A stretch of DNA of 64,000 bases, taken from NCBI RefSeq assembly GCF_032884065.1, contig NW_027063627.1, positions 234,001 through 298,000 on the forward strand, read 5' to 3'. The translations under genes and the position numbers were made by a program. The stretch is from Artemia franciscana. Lineage: Eukaryota > Arthropoda > Branchiopoda > Anostraca > Artemiidae. Below, piece after piece: positions 1-10,944 of the stretch (positions are counted from its first letter, which is position 1; the number at the start of each line of letters is the position of its first letter). The notes below the pieces were generated by a model, which saw only the letters and a program-made list of their open reading frames with translations, was not told where the DNA came from and searched no databases.

Positions 1-955
1 GAGCCCCTCATATGGGTAATAATTTCTGTTTGTTTTCAGTTTTATTGCTGTTCCTTACTTCCAGCTGAAAAAGCTTTTTCACTTTTATTTTTTAATTGTT
101 TTTTTTTTAATAATGCTAGTAAATCCTGCTCTCCCTTCATGGAAATTTTCTTCTCCCATTACAAATTCTCGAACGAAAGTTCCCCCAGCATATCCCCCTC
201 TTCTCAACCCCTCCCCCAAACCAAAAAAATCCTCCTGAAAACGCCTGTATACTTCCCAATAACCATTACTATATGTAAGCACAGGTCAAAGTTTGTAACT
301 TGTTGCCCCTCCCACTGGGACTGTGGGGGAGTAAGTCGTCCCCAAAGACATAGTTATAAGGTTTTTCGACTACGCTGAATAAAATGGCTATCTCAGAATT
401 TTGATCCGTTGACTTTGGGAAAATAATTAGCGTGGGAGGGGGCCTAGGTGCCCTCCAATTTTTTTGGTCACTTAAAAAGGGCACTAGAACTTTTCATTTC
501 CGTTAGAATGAGCCCTCTTGCAACATTCTAGGACAACTGGGTCGATACGATCACCCCTGGGAAAAAAAAAAAAACAAAAAACAAAAAAACAAATAAACAC
601 GCATCCGTGATCTGCCTTCTGGCAAAAAATGCAAAATTCCACATTTTTGTAGATAGGAGCTCGAAACTTCTACAGTAGGGTTATCTGATACGCTGAATCT
701 GATGGTGTGATTTTCGTTAAGATTCTATGACTTTTAGGGGGCGTTTCCCCCTATTTTCTAAAATAACGCAAATTTTCTCAGGCTCGTAACTTTTGATGGG
801 TAAGACTAAACTTGATGAAACTTATATATTTAAAACCAGCATTAAAATGCGATTCTTTTGATGTAGCTATTGGTATCAAAATTCCATTTTTTAGAGTTTT
901 GGTTACTATTGAGCCGGGTCGCTCCTTACTACAGTTCGTTACCACGAACTGTTTG
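1..955 (+). repeat. Hairpin-rich repeat family, copy 1 (truncated by window start)
   Basis: This stretch matches 28374-29240 closely from the phrase CCCCTCATATG to the terminal hairpin ACAGTTCGTTACCACGAACT (933-952). Shared modules include GCTATCTCA-AATTTTGATCC, a GGGAGGGGGCCTA...GTGCCCTCCAA block, and GGGCACTAGAACTTTTCATT. No protein is encoded. The part that would hold the long hairpin lies before base 1. Confidence 0.85.
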
Positions 956-2484
956 ATAATAATTTATTACAATTCAAACTACAAAAAGAAATCAATCATC
1001 TACATCACTAGCTAACTTGCATAGGTATTCAACTAAACAATGACAACGAAAATTGGAAAAGAATGAATAGAACTAACCAAACGACTTAATTTTATTTTGA
1101 TTACGAATTTAGCTTTGGGGGGTAAAACAAGGAGGTTTCACCCCCTAGTTTGGAATTTTTTCGATAACTAAACTCTGAAAGGATAAATAATGAGAAAGGA
1201 AAGATCTTTGCTTCCCTTTCACCGATCGAAATGTTTGGTTTTAGCCGTTATAGCCACACTCTAAGCAATTACTTTGTATTAGGCAACTGTTGACGGAAAG
1301 TGGTAAGAAAAAGAAATAAGTTATCATCTAGGAGGAACCAGGCAACTATGTATCGATTTAGCCTTGTTATTGCCACGGTTTAGACAGAGGAGAAAAATAA
1401 ACAACTCTAGCTTTCAGTGACACCAGTTATCATTTCTTCTCCGAAAAATTTCATTGTATCAATAATAATTAATAAAAGTCCCTTAGCTACTTCACTGGTT
1501 AATGTCATGCTCTATGATAAAAGAAAAATTACACTTCTAATTATTCTTCAGCTCGAGACTTGCGATCATGCAAAACTGAAAAGAAAACTTTGTGATACAT
1601 TGTCTTTTGTAGGACTCAAATAGTCAGAAATTTCAAATAGTATTTCGAGTCCCAATTATGCGACTCTTGTAAAGAATGTCAAATTTTACCATCTTTTCTA
1701 TGCTTTGAGAGTTTCAGAACTCGCTAAAGTTATTTAGTTTCTTTAGTCTTCTGTAACCAGGATTATTTTGGAATTCGAAAGTTTTTTCTGTTAATTCTAT
1801 ATTGTATATCGAATTTAATTCAAGGATTTTAATGACCCAACTGTAGCGATTTGGTACCATGAATGTAAACTATAAAACAATAGGAAATACTAAAAAATGC
1901 CAAGGTTAAATATGCTTAGTCGTCGTTTTTTTTTTTTGCTCCTCCTAAGAAGAAATAATCTGTAGGTATGTTCCTGCCACTGTAACATCGCACATGTACA
2001 TCGTCATAACGTACATCTAGTATTTTTTTTTGTGAAATTTATCACTGCCTGTTAAAAGGATTTATCCCTATTTGAACTTTTTATTTATGGGAATAATTTC
2101 ACCAAAGAAGTTTATAAATAAATGAAAACCCATAAGAAACATGCAAATGTTATCAACCAACAACATTTTCTTCGACAGTGAAAGAAGAAGAGTATTGTGC
2201 CACCTTCACTAAAATTCAATCTAAATTTTTGGTACTTAAAAAAATGTATTACTACTGATGACGGTCATTGCTTGTGTGACCTGAATATCCAGTATTTTTG
2301 TGAAATTTATCACTGTCTATCAAAAAGAATTATCCCAATTTGAACTTTTTATTTACCGTAATGGAAACGCAGTGAGGTCTTCGAAATCATCTACATGATT
2401 TATCTTGGTTTACCTGTTAGAAATTTTTTTCTTTTTCTCCTCCTTTTATCGTTTTTTTTTTATTGCCAACTAATCTACTTTCAG
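956..2484. other. Intronic or upstream AT-rich DNA with one short direct repeat
   Basis: No gene is recognised. A roughly 62-base direct repeat (about 2030-2091 and 2296-2358, starting TTTTTGTGAAATTTATCACT) occurs twice, 265 bases apart, with about 85% identity by eye. The missing upstream palmitoyltransferase exons were looked for here and not found. Confidence 0.5.
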
Positions 2485-2652
2485 AGGTTCCCAACAGCTC
2501 AAACTGTCAACTTTCAGCGCCTGTCAGACCCCCACCGAGAGCTAAGGAAATAGTTGTGTGTGGGCAAGTTATAAAGCTGAAGTATTGCTACACTTGTAGA
2601 ATATTTCGTCCTCCAAGAGCTTCTCATTGTTCGATATGTGATAACTGTGTTG
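2485..2652 (+). CDS. app: Palmitoyltransferase exon: start of DHHC cysteine-rich domain
   Basis: The exon is preceded by a pyrimidine-rich tract ending TTTCAG and followed by the donor GTAAGC. It starts in phase 1 (first two bases complete a codon) and leaves one base over. Its translation contains [14 protein letters not shown], then [18 protein letters not shown] and SICDNCV. These are the first zinc-binding cysteines and histidine of the DHHC-CRD (pattern CxxC, then PxRxxHCxxCxxCV). The segment matches the juxta-domain region of the ZDHHC9/14/18 group very closely as I know it. A 49-base T run starts 10 bases after the donor. Confidence in the exon is high; the exact acceptor is chosen by phase and consensus. 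Confidence 0.9.
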
Positions 2653-2659
2653 GTAAGCC

Positions 2660-2662
<3 letters not shown>

Positions 2663-2711
<49 letters not shown>
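2663..2711 (+). repeat. Poly-T run of 49 bases
   Basis: An uninterrupted T run starts 10 bases after the exon donor. The length is probably approximate because such runs are hard to sequence. Confidence 0.9.
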
Positions 2712-2712
<1 letters not shown>

Positions 2713-3160
2713 TCATTTGAATAATTATCTGGCATTTTCTTTTTTGGCAAAGTTTTGGAATGACGTCAAATGTAGTACCCATTAATTTTATGGCAGAAAA
2801 AGGTCTAGTTAACCTGAATATCGCACAATTTGATTGCCATTTTGTTATGAAGTCACTGGTCGATGTTCCAAATAGAGACAGTTTGAGCTATGAATTACTG
2901 TAGAGACTGTTTGTACTGTAACACTCAATGTTATTATGAATTTAATAGTGGCGTACTGACCACTAGTGATGATATAGTTTTTGTATCTTTTTGGATGTAG
3001 AGGTCATCTGTTTAATCTAGGTAGGTAGGTAAATTTATTTAAAACCTTTATATCATACACATATCAATTAGTCACAAAAAGGCCGTTCTGGCCTGTAATA
3101 GCGACTACATTCATGTTACTTTAATCATCAATAATACTAACCCATTAAATACACAAAAAA
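2712..3160. other. Intron, no recognised content
   Basis: AT-rich unique-looking sequence. It includes a short GTAGGTAGGTAGG run near 3022 and no coding or structural signal. Confidence 0.4.
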
Positions 3161-3189
3161 AAGAAGAAGAAGAAAAAGAAAAAGAAAAA

Positions 3190-3328
3190 AAAGTGTATAT
3201 ATAAACATATACACACATACACATATAATAAATATATATATACATATACAAACATAAATAGATATACATACACATACACATACAAATAAACATATATTGC
3301 TCGATGATTTGTTATTGGTGATTTTAGC

Positions 3329-3426
<98 letters not shown>

Positions 3427-3465
3427 GTATACATATACATACACATACAAATATACATACACCAC
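3190..3465. repeat. TA/TACA microsatellite block
   Basis: (TA)n fills about 3330-3422. TATACA/CACATA variants flank it on both sides, and a 35-base unique island separates the two halves. It adjoins the 3' end of a minus-strand LINE fragment, whose poly-microsatellite tail it may have grown from. Confidence 0.85.
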
Positions 3466-3540
3466 TCCAAATAATTACTCAGACCTGAAAAATTCTGGAT
3501 ATCCCACTCTCGTTCAATACGCTTCCCTTCACCATCCTGA

Positions 3541-4112
3541 TCATTTATCATTCAAAAAGTGTATTTTTAACCGGTGCTTAAGCTGTGGGAGACTCTCTGA
3601 CTCCCTTATATACTCTGGGAATGCATTCCAAATTGTCGTGCTTATGTGTCTTGTCACATGCCCCGATCGCGTTGTATTCCTTACCTCATTAATCAGATCA
3701 TTTCCATGTCGGGTAAAATACTGATGGTAAAACGAATTATGTTTAATATAACTTCTAAAAACTTCAGGTCCTAAATTATTCAAGCATTGAAAAACAAAAA
3801 TGCATATCTGCATATCTCTAATTTGACCTACATTTAGTAAATTCAACTTTTTAAATATACTTAACGTACTATCAGTTCCTCGGTCATAATTTCCCATAAT
3901 ACGAACAGCTTTATTTTGCTGTACCTGTACTCTTTTATAATTTGTGTAAAAATCACTTGCCCATATCATACATCCATAATTTATAAAGACGATTCTAACG
4001 AATGGTACAATGAAAGCATTACTTTAGTTGGAAAAAAATATTTAAGTTTACGCAGCATCCCAACACCTCTTAAAACTTTACATGAAATCACACCACTATG
4101 TTTTTTTCCAGC
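3541..4112 (-). pseudogene. LINE reverse transcriptase C-terminus, 5'-truncated
   Basis: On the minus strand a 142-codon frame (3541-3969) has the typical end of CR1/Jockey-superfamily LINE ORF2. It shows VQQNKAVRIMGNY, then LNLLNVGQIRDMQICIF, TRHGNDL and IWNAFPEYIRESESLPQLKH, ending in a TGA stop. Upstream the same protein continues in two frames: FVRIVFINYGCMIWAS, and before it ISCKVLRGVGMLRKLKYFFP. At least one frameshift therefore lies near 4010. The catalytic palm is absent, so this is a dead 5'-truncated insertion. Its 3' UTR runs into the TA microsatellite. Confidence 0.8.
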
Positions 4113-4753
4113 TGAGTTTATTGTCTATTTATCTATTTAGCTATTTGATTGACTTACATATTTATCGCAGAAAATGTGATTGGTCTTCCGTTTAATCTGT
4201 AGAAAGGTTTTAAAAAAATAAAATTTCAGTTTCCATGGCAAACTTGCACTTGGTCTTGCGTGTTGTTCTTAGGTAATATTTTCTACTAAATAGATACAAA
4301 CATGTGACAATACAAAAACATAGGATGCCAGAAGTCAAGCTTGTGCGGGTCAGAAGCAAAACATGAGCACAGAGAACGTGAAAAGTGAAGCACAAGAATG
4401 AGAACAACGGGGAAACAAGTAGAAGGTCAGAGTTAAAGGAAAAGTAACATATCTGCTGATAAATTGAAGATCTGCCTCATCTAAATGTCTAATGGCATTT
4501 TCAGCTTTTGGTGAGATGGGAATTAAGGCAGTTAAGGTAAGGAAAACAAACAGACAAAGTAAAAAGAATATAAGAAGGAGAAAGGAGTGGAATTCTGTTC
4601 CAAAATAGATTAGCATCATAAATAGGATTTATAAATAGGAAACGAAAAAAATACGTCTGATTTTTAAATATGACAATTAGGTATTAATTATTATTAACCT
4701 TATCTGCCTAGTAGAATCATTTTAGATGCTTACTTATTAGTTGTATTTTACAA
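4113..4753. other. Intron, no recognised content
   Basis: Open frames on the minus strand here are hydrophobic low-complexity runs with no recognisable domain. I see no repeat shared with other parts of the window. Confidence 0.35.
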
Positions 4754-6622
4754 CAAGAGCTAAAAGCTCATATGGTACTTGTGACGAGGTCGGAAGAGCC
4801 AAGAGCTCATATGGCATGAGCTCTAGGAAAATCCTAAGAATTAATGATTGATTTAAAAGGAAAATCAGAGGCTTAATGCCGGTTGGGATTTAAAATAAGG
4901 GCTCTGAGACACAAGGTCCTTCTAAACATCAAAATTCATTAAGATCCGATCACCCACTCGTAAGTTAAAAATACCTTATTTTTTCTAATTTTTCCTCTCC
5001 TTTCAGCCCCCCCCCCAGATTGTCGAATCGGGAAAAACAGCTTTATCAAGTCAATTTCTGAAGGTCCCTGAAACGCCTACCAATTTTCATCGTCCTAGCA
5101 CATCAAGAAGCAGCAAACTCGCCAAAGAACTGGACCCCCTAACTCCCCCAAAGACAGCGGATCCAGTCCGGTTACGTCAATCACGTATCTACAACATTTG
5201 CTTATTCTACCCACCAAGTTTCATACCAATCTCTCCAATCTAAGCGTTTTCCAAGATTTCCGGTTCCCCCTCCAACCCCCCCAATGTCACCAAATCTGGT
5301 TGGGATTTAAAATAAGAGCTCTGAGACGTGAGTTTCTTCTAAATATCAAACTTCATTAAGATCTAGTCACCCGTTCTTAAGTTAAAAATACCTCAATTTT
5401 TCTAATTTTTCTCAATTAACATCCCCCCCCCCCCAACTCCCCCAAAGACAGCGGATACCTTCCAATTATGTCATTCACGTATCTAGAACTTGTGCTGATT
5501 CCTCCCATCAAGTTTCATCCCGATCTCTCCACTCTAAGCGTTTTCCAAGATTTGTGTTTCCCCCCTTCAACCCCCTATGTCTCCGGATCCGATTCGAATT
5601 AAAAATGGAGCACCTGAGACATCGATCCTTTTATATATATCAAATTTAATTTAGATCCGATCACCCACTCGTAAGATAAAGATACCTCATTTTTCCCGTT
5701 TTCCAAGATTTCCGGTTTCCCCCTCAAACGCCTCTCAATGTCACTGGATCTGGTCGGAATTTAAAATGAGAGCTCTGAAGCACAAGATCCTTCTAAATAT
5801 CAAATTTCATCAAGATCTGATTACCCGTTCGTAAGTTACAAATGCCTAATTTTTCCGAATTACCCCCCACCCAAACTCCCCCAAAGAGAGCAGATCTGGC
5901 CGGTTATGTCAGTCATGTATCTTGGACTTCTGCTCATTCTTCCCACCATGTTTCATCCTGGTCTTTCCACTCTAAGCCTTTTCCAAGATTTCCGGTCCCA
6001 CCCAACTCCCCCAAATGACACTGGGTCCGGTCGGGATTTGAAATAAGAGATCTGAGTTACGATGTCCTTCTAAATATGAAATTTCATTAAGACACGATCA
6101 CTCCTTCGTAAGTTAAAAATACCTCATTTTTTAGAATCAACCCTCCCCCAACTCTCCCAAAGAGAGCGGATCCGTTCCGGTTATGTCAATTACGTATCTA
6201 GGACTTGTGCTTAGCTTTTCCACCAAGTTTCATCCCGATACCTTCACTTTAAGCGTTTTCCAGGATTTTAGGTTTCCCCCTCCAGCTCCTCCAATTTCAC
6301 CGGATACGGCCGGGATTGAAAAGAAGAGCTCTAAGACACGAGGTCCTTTTAAATATCCAATTTCATTAAGATCCGATCACCCATTCATAAGTTAAAAATA
6401 CCTCATTTTTTCTAATTTTTCCGAATTAACAGTCTCCCCACTCCGAATTGGGGAAACGACTATTTATAATTTCATCTGGTCTGCTCCCTGATACGCCGGC
6501 CAAATTTCATCGTCCTAGCTTATCTGGAAGTGCCTAAACTAGCAAAACCGAGACAGACAGACAGACAGACCGACAGAATTTGCGATTGCTATATGTCACT
6601 TGGTTAATACCAAGTGCCATAA
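4754..6622 (+). mobile_element. Helentron/DINE-like non-autonomous element, copy A
   Basis: It starts ACAAGAGCTAAAAGCTCATA and ends in a perfect hairpin CACTTGGTTAATACCAAGTG (6597-6616) followed by CCATAA. A GACAGACAGACA microsatellite lies just inside (6551-6575). The body consists of several diverged tandem units of about 230-270 bases. Each carries TTCATTAAGATCCGATCACC, GTAAGTTAAAAATACCTCAT, AGAGCGGATCC, a GTATCTAGGACTTGTGCTTA block and GCGTTTTCCAAGATTTCCGG. The terminal hairpin, the internal microsatellite and the lack of coding capacity resemble DINE/Helentron relatives. The class is inferred; the pairing with 10945-12822 is seen directly. Confidence 0.8.
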
Positions 6623-7339
6623 AAATTAAGCAAGAAAAACGGGTTTTAATTTCAACAAAGCAATGAAAAAAAAATAAAAACAAATAAACACTGTAATTAA
6701 AAGATATTCCGATTATTTCGGCCCACGTCTGGGAGCCTTTCTCAACTGAAAAACCCGAAAAGAATGAAAAAAAAATAAAATTGTTTTTAAAAAATAGTGC
6801 CCACAAAAAAAAATACGACAACTAAACACACGGAGAAGGAAAAAAAGTAAATAAGAACAACTCACATTATAAAAACTTCGAGCACTGATGTTACAACATA
6901 AGAATAAAACCAAAGAGAATGTCTATAGTGAAACCTTGGGTCACTCTCCTCTCAACATAAAATGGGAATCTAATAAAAGTGAAGGCTATATTTACTTGAA
7001 CAAACAAAAAAGGTCACCAAACCCCAGGTCCATCACTCCTAACTAAATCTTACAGGTTAATCAACAAATTCATGAATTATAAATTAAATAAATTTTTTGT
7101 TTGCGAGTTTAGCTGCAGTCAGTTGACTTTTCCCAGCTTTGATCTCATTCTGACTTCTCTTCGCAAGGTTATCACTTATTTCAGGGCAGGAAATGTGTTT
7201 TACAGTATATACAGCACCTACTACTTCTTGAGAATGTTCAAAAACCAACTGAAAAATCAACTATGACCATAGAAAATTATTCTAATACATAGCTTCACTT
7301 AACAAGGTAGTGTTTTTAGTAACAATGGTGGGTACGGTG
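6623..7339. other. Intron, flank of element A
   Basis: About 6640-6900 is weakly similar to the left flank of copy B (about 10790-10930): both hold a CTTTCTCAACTGAAAA/GTTCTCAGCAAAA block followed by an AACTCACATTA block. This may be another part of the same family. No gene is seen. Confidence 0.4.
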
Positions 7340-7644
7340 TAAGATTTTAAAAATAGAATGTTCAAAGCTCGAGGTGTTTTTCCGCAAATCAGGAAGGTTT
7401 GGAAGCATAGAATGACAGTTCTTGGAAGTAGGGAGTCAGGGTTATCTTAATGGTCAATTATGGTTTTGAAACATGGGTTCTTTGAATGTTTGAGGAAGAT
7501 ATGTTAAATATTTTCTAGGTTAGTTATCTAAGCAAAGGTTTGGGTGCTCGTTTGAAGACCATAGAACAAATATTGAGCTATACAGAAAAATGTGTTCTGG
7601 TTGACTCCCTAGAGTTATAATGAAAGAAAGGTTAAGACTGTATT
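7340..7644 (+). pseudogene. RTE-type LINE reverse transcriptase C-terminal remnant
   Basis: Broken frames read KARGVFPQIRKVWKHRMTVL, then after stops YGFETWVL-like and TIEQILSYTEKCVLVDSLEL-like pieces. They end in AATGAAAGAAAGGTTAAG, the same order as the LINE at 55985-57020 (KVWK block, then CG-PLSRAIMKE and RLRW). Multiple stops and indels make it a fossil. The assignment rests on this parallel with the better copy. Confidence 0.6.
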
Positions 7645-8126
7645 TATGATATCTTTTTTGTGAAATTAACATTCTAAAGACAATTTAGCTAATCTGAATT
7701 TCTCTTCAATGTCATATTTGGTTTTATTTTGTCTTTCTTTAACTTCCGAAAGACAGCTTTTATTTAAGTGTGCTATATTTTAGTTGAAAACCTCAGAAAT
7801 CCATGGCCAAGTTTTTCAGGCTCATCAGTAATGAAGTTTCTGCTTACCGCTAATTTGTCACAAAAAGAATAGATACTCTGAATAAAAATCTTTCATGATT
7901 AAATAGAAACTATCTACACGTTCTCTTTTTGGATTGTATCTTGCTCTATTGTTGTCTCAAAAAACTAATAACTATTCTTAAGAAACATTATAACCGTTGT
8001 TTTGAAATGAGTTTCTATTCTCTTGTCTTTCTTTAGCCCAGCAATTAGATTTTTTCATCTATCGTTGCTGCAGAAGTAAATTAACGTCTTTTAGGGAATA
8101 CAACTAATGAACTTGTATTGTTTCAG
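7645..8126. other. Intron before the DHHC exon
   Basis: AT-rich, with no element or coding segment recognised up to the TTGTTTCAG acceptor. Confidence 0.4.
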
Positions 8127-8264
8127 ATCGGTTTGATCACCATTGTCCGTGGGTTGGAAACTGCGTTGGAAAGCGCAATTATCGATTTTTCTATTCTTTT
8201 ATTGTATCACTTGCAGTATATTGCATCTATATATTTTCCTGTAGTGTAGCTCATTTGATGTTAA
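8127..8264 (+). CDS. app: Palmitoyltransferase exon: catalytic DHHC motif and third membrane helix
   Basis: The acceptor TTGTTTCAG and the donor GTAAGT frame a 138-base exon that joins the previous one with the split codon G|AT (Asp). The translation begins [20 protein letters not shown]. It carries the catalytic Asp-His-His-Cys, whose Cys forms the acyl-enzyme intermediate, and the CPWVGNCVG and NYR signature. A hydrophobic stretch [17 protein letters not shown] follows and forms transmembrane helix 3. All catalytic and zinc-binding residues of the family are present, so this looks functional. A long CT microsatellite begins about 60 bases downstream in the intron. Confidence 0.95.
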
Positions 8265-8324
8265 GTAAGTTGTTTTTATGTTTTAATTTATATCCTCTTT
8301 GTCGCTCCTCTCTCTTTTCCCTCG

Positions 8325-8325
8325 G

Positions 8326-8421
<96 letters not shown>
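8325..8421. repeat. CT dinucleotide microsatellite
   Basis: A nearly pure (CT)n run of roughly 95 bases, flanked by other pyrimidine-rich sequence to about 8515. The Ser-Leu and Arg-Glu frames across it are artefacts. Confidence 0.95.
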
Positions 8422-8423
<2 letters not shown>

Positions 8424-9919
8424 CCCTTTCTCTCCCTCTTTTTTTTTCTCGGTATATCTTTCTCTTTCTTCCCCCTCCCTATCTTTTCTGCCCCTATCGT
8501 CTCCCTGCTCTCTTTTGCTATACTCATGTTACTTGTAATTCTGTTAATAAATCAAAATCTTCTCTCGAATTCTTGCATAACAAATTCTAACGTTCAAAAA
8601 CTCTTACATTTTTGGAAAGTAAACATTATTTTATTCATATAAGCCAATATTTATCAAATTTGTTTATTTTTTCTGTATTTTTGCAATTTGTTTATTCAGT
8701 GAATTCTTAGCCCTTTGCGAGAACTTTCTAAGGCATTGATCAATTAATAGCAGATCGATTAGCTCTTATGCCTCCTGTGAAATGTTTTCCTTTAACAATC
8801 ATTTGTTTTTTTATATAGGGATTACCTCTAGGTACCAACGCTTTTAAAGTCGGTGTGTGTTATTAACAGTTAAGAATATTTCTCAGTTTTAGCTATTACC
8901 TAAGTGCCTAGTGTGTTGTTAATTAATCGGTCAGAAACTGATTAACCAGATTGACAGTTTATTCATACTTTTAGATTTCAAAGAATTTAAAAGTTTTGAT
9001 TATACCACAGTACTTTACTAGCTTTAGACCACGAGGGGATTTCCCATCTTCCGATCATTCTATCTTTTCCAAGACCAAATTTTTTTACTAAGGCATGATG
9101 GTTTTATTTTCTCTTATCAAGCTATCTTTCATTTGATTGGAAATTTAAGTAGATTTGCTTCTTTTTTTTCACAAGGTGTTTATTTTCATAACTGTTTATT
9201 CATGTCAAGCTGTTTTTTATTTAAAATGGCATTCAAGGAGATAACTTTATCAACTTTTATAGTAGTTAACTGTTTATCTCCATAACTCTTCTATTCCCAA
9301 GACTGTTCCAAATAAGATATTTTCCCCCTTGATTTGGAGAAATTGCTTAGTGATCCCGTTGAAGCCATTGACAGAGGGGGAGGGAGGGGGTTTCTCCCAC
9401 TTTTAACTCTTTTAAACCTTTATCTCTTTTTTACCGTTTCTAATCCTGTTAACTCTTTAACTTTACTGTTTAACCAGTCAACTCCTTTTTTTGTAACCAT
9501 GAATTTGTAACGAATTGTTATTTTATTTGGTAAGATTTAAGCGAAAAAATTCTTCCGCAATTTCCGCGAAAAAAGTCTTCCGCATTTTAGAAAACTGTTT
9601 TGGAACTTTTGTTTTCAATTTTTCAAACTGCAGTTTGGCGTAATTGCAAATTATGCAACATATTTCTTTTGGAACTATAGAATAAAAAAAAAGAAAAAAC
9701 TATTCTTAACCCATTCAAACCTAAAATAAACTGCAATTGCCATGAACATAGGTAGGGATAACACCCTATAAACTTTCTAAAGCCCCAATACAGGCAATAT
9801 TGGACACATAGTATACACATCTGGAAACACTAACGAGTCTACAAATTAGTCCACCAAACCGAGGTGAACCTAGAAAACAGTCATATTACACCAAATTCAC
9901 CTTCAAACTTATGAAAACC
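8422..9919. other. Intron, no recognised content
   Basis: AT-rich DNA. A weak internal repetition of the AACTNTTTAA(C/A) and TTTATCTC type occurs near 9240-9480. No coding segment found. Confidence 0.4.
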
Positions 9920-10790
9920 TCACCTTTTTCTAACTCACACAATTATTAGACCTAACTTTCATAATTTGATAACACAAAGCCTTCAACTTTCAAGAAACTG
10001 TTTGTTTTTGTTTTTTGTTTTTTTAAATAGACTTAATTTCCATATTTTTATAGCTCAGAGCCCTTGCATTTTCGAAAATTTTAAGATGTTTCAAATTTTA
10101 ACACTTGTAACTTATAATTTTCTTTTATTTTGACAACATAATACAGTTACACTTTCAAGAATATTAAACTTTTTCATTACTCCTTAGTTCTTACATTGTT
10201 TTTGTACTTCAAGAACTCAAAGCCTTTAAATTTTAAGAATGTTGTCAAATTTCAGATTTTCAAACTTCTAAGGCTGATAATCTTTATGTTTAGAAAATAC
10301 AATGGCTGCGTACTTTTAAGAATCTCAAATTGTATTTAATTTTCACAATTCTTAGAATTAAATTTTCATAATTTGACAATTCAGAGCCTTCAAATTTTAA
10401 GAATCTCCGTCTTTTCATAATGACAAACCTTTTAGGCTTAATTTTCACACTTCGACAACTCAAAACCATTTACATTTCGAAAATTTCAAGACGTTTCATA
10501 TTTTTACACCTCTAAAACTTTTTATTACATAATGCCTCCACACTTTGAAGAATCTCAAACCCTTTTCCGTATTCCACAGTTCTTGGGCCAAATTTTCATA
10601 GTTTGACAACTTAAAGTGTTAAAATTTTAAGAATCTTGAAAAGTTAAATTTTTTTAATTCTATAAGCCTTGATTTTATATTCAAGACAACAAGTTTCGAA
10701 CCTTCAACAACCTTCCAACTTAAATAGCGACGTAGATAACAAAGCCTTTCCATCATAAACAACAAGCAGAACAATAGGGACATTTTTTTT
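9920..10790 (+). repeat. Diverged tandem array, outer left arm of Foldback-like inverted repeat
   Basis: Units of roughly 80-100 bases repeat the phrases ATTTTCATAATTTGACAA, CAAAGCCTTCAAATTTTAAG, AATCTCAAA and ACAATTCTTAGA with strong divergence. The same array continues at 12840-13091 and 17464-18340, and is found reversed at about 23580-24380. It has no coding capacity. Confidence 0.75.
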
Positions 10791-10944
10791 TTTTTTTTTA
10801 TAAAAGATAGTGGAATGCAACTTAAATGAATATTCTGACCCTATATTCAAGGGTCGTTCTCAGCAAAACGAATGAAAAAGTAAAACGAAGACTATAAAAG
10901 AACTCACATTAAAATACAATCTTTAAAACTAAAATATGTCCAAA

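Noticed and set aside
3111-3551. Several Tyr/Ile-rich open frames on both strands
   Set aside because: They are translations of the TA/TACA microsatellite and have no independent coding evidence.
8255-8590. Ser-Leu and Arg-Glu repeat open frames
   Set aside because: They are generated by the CT microsatellite.
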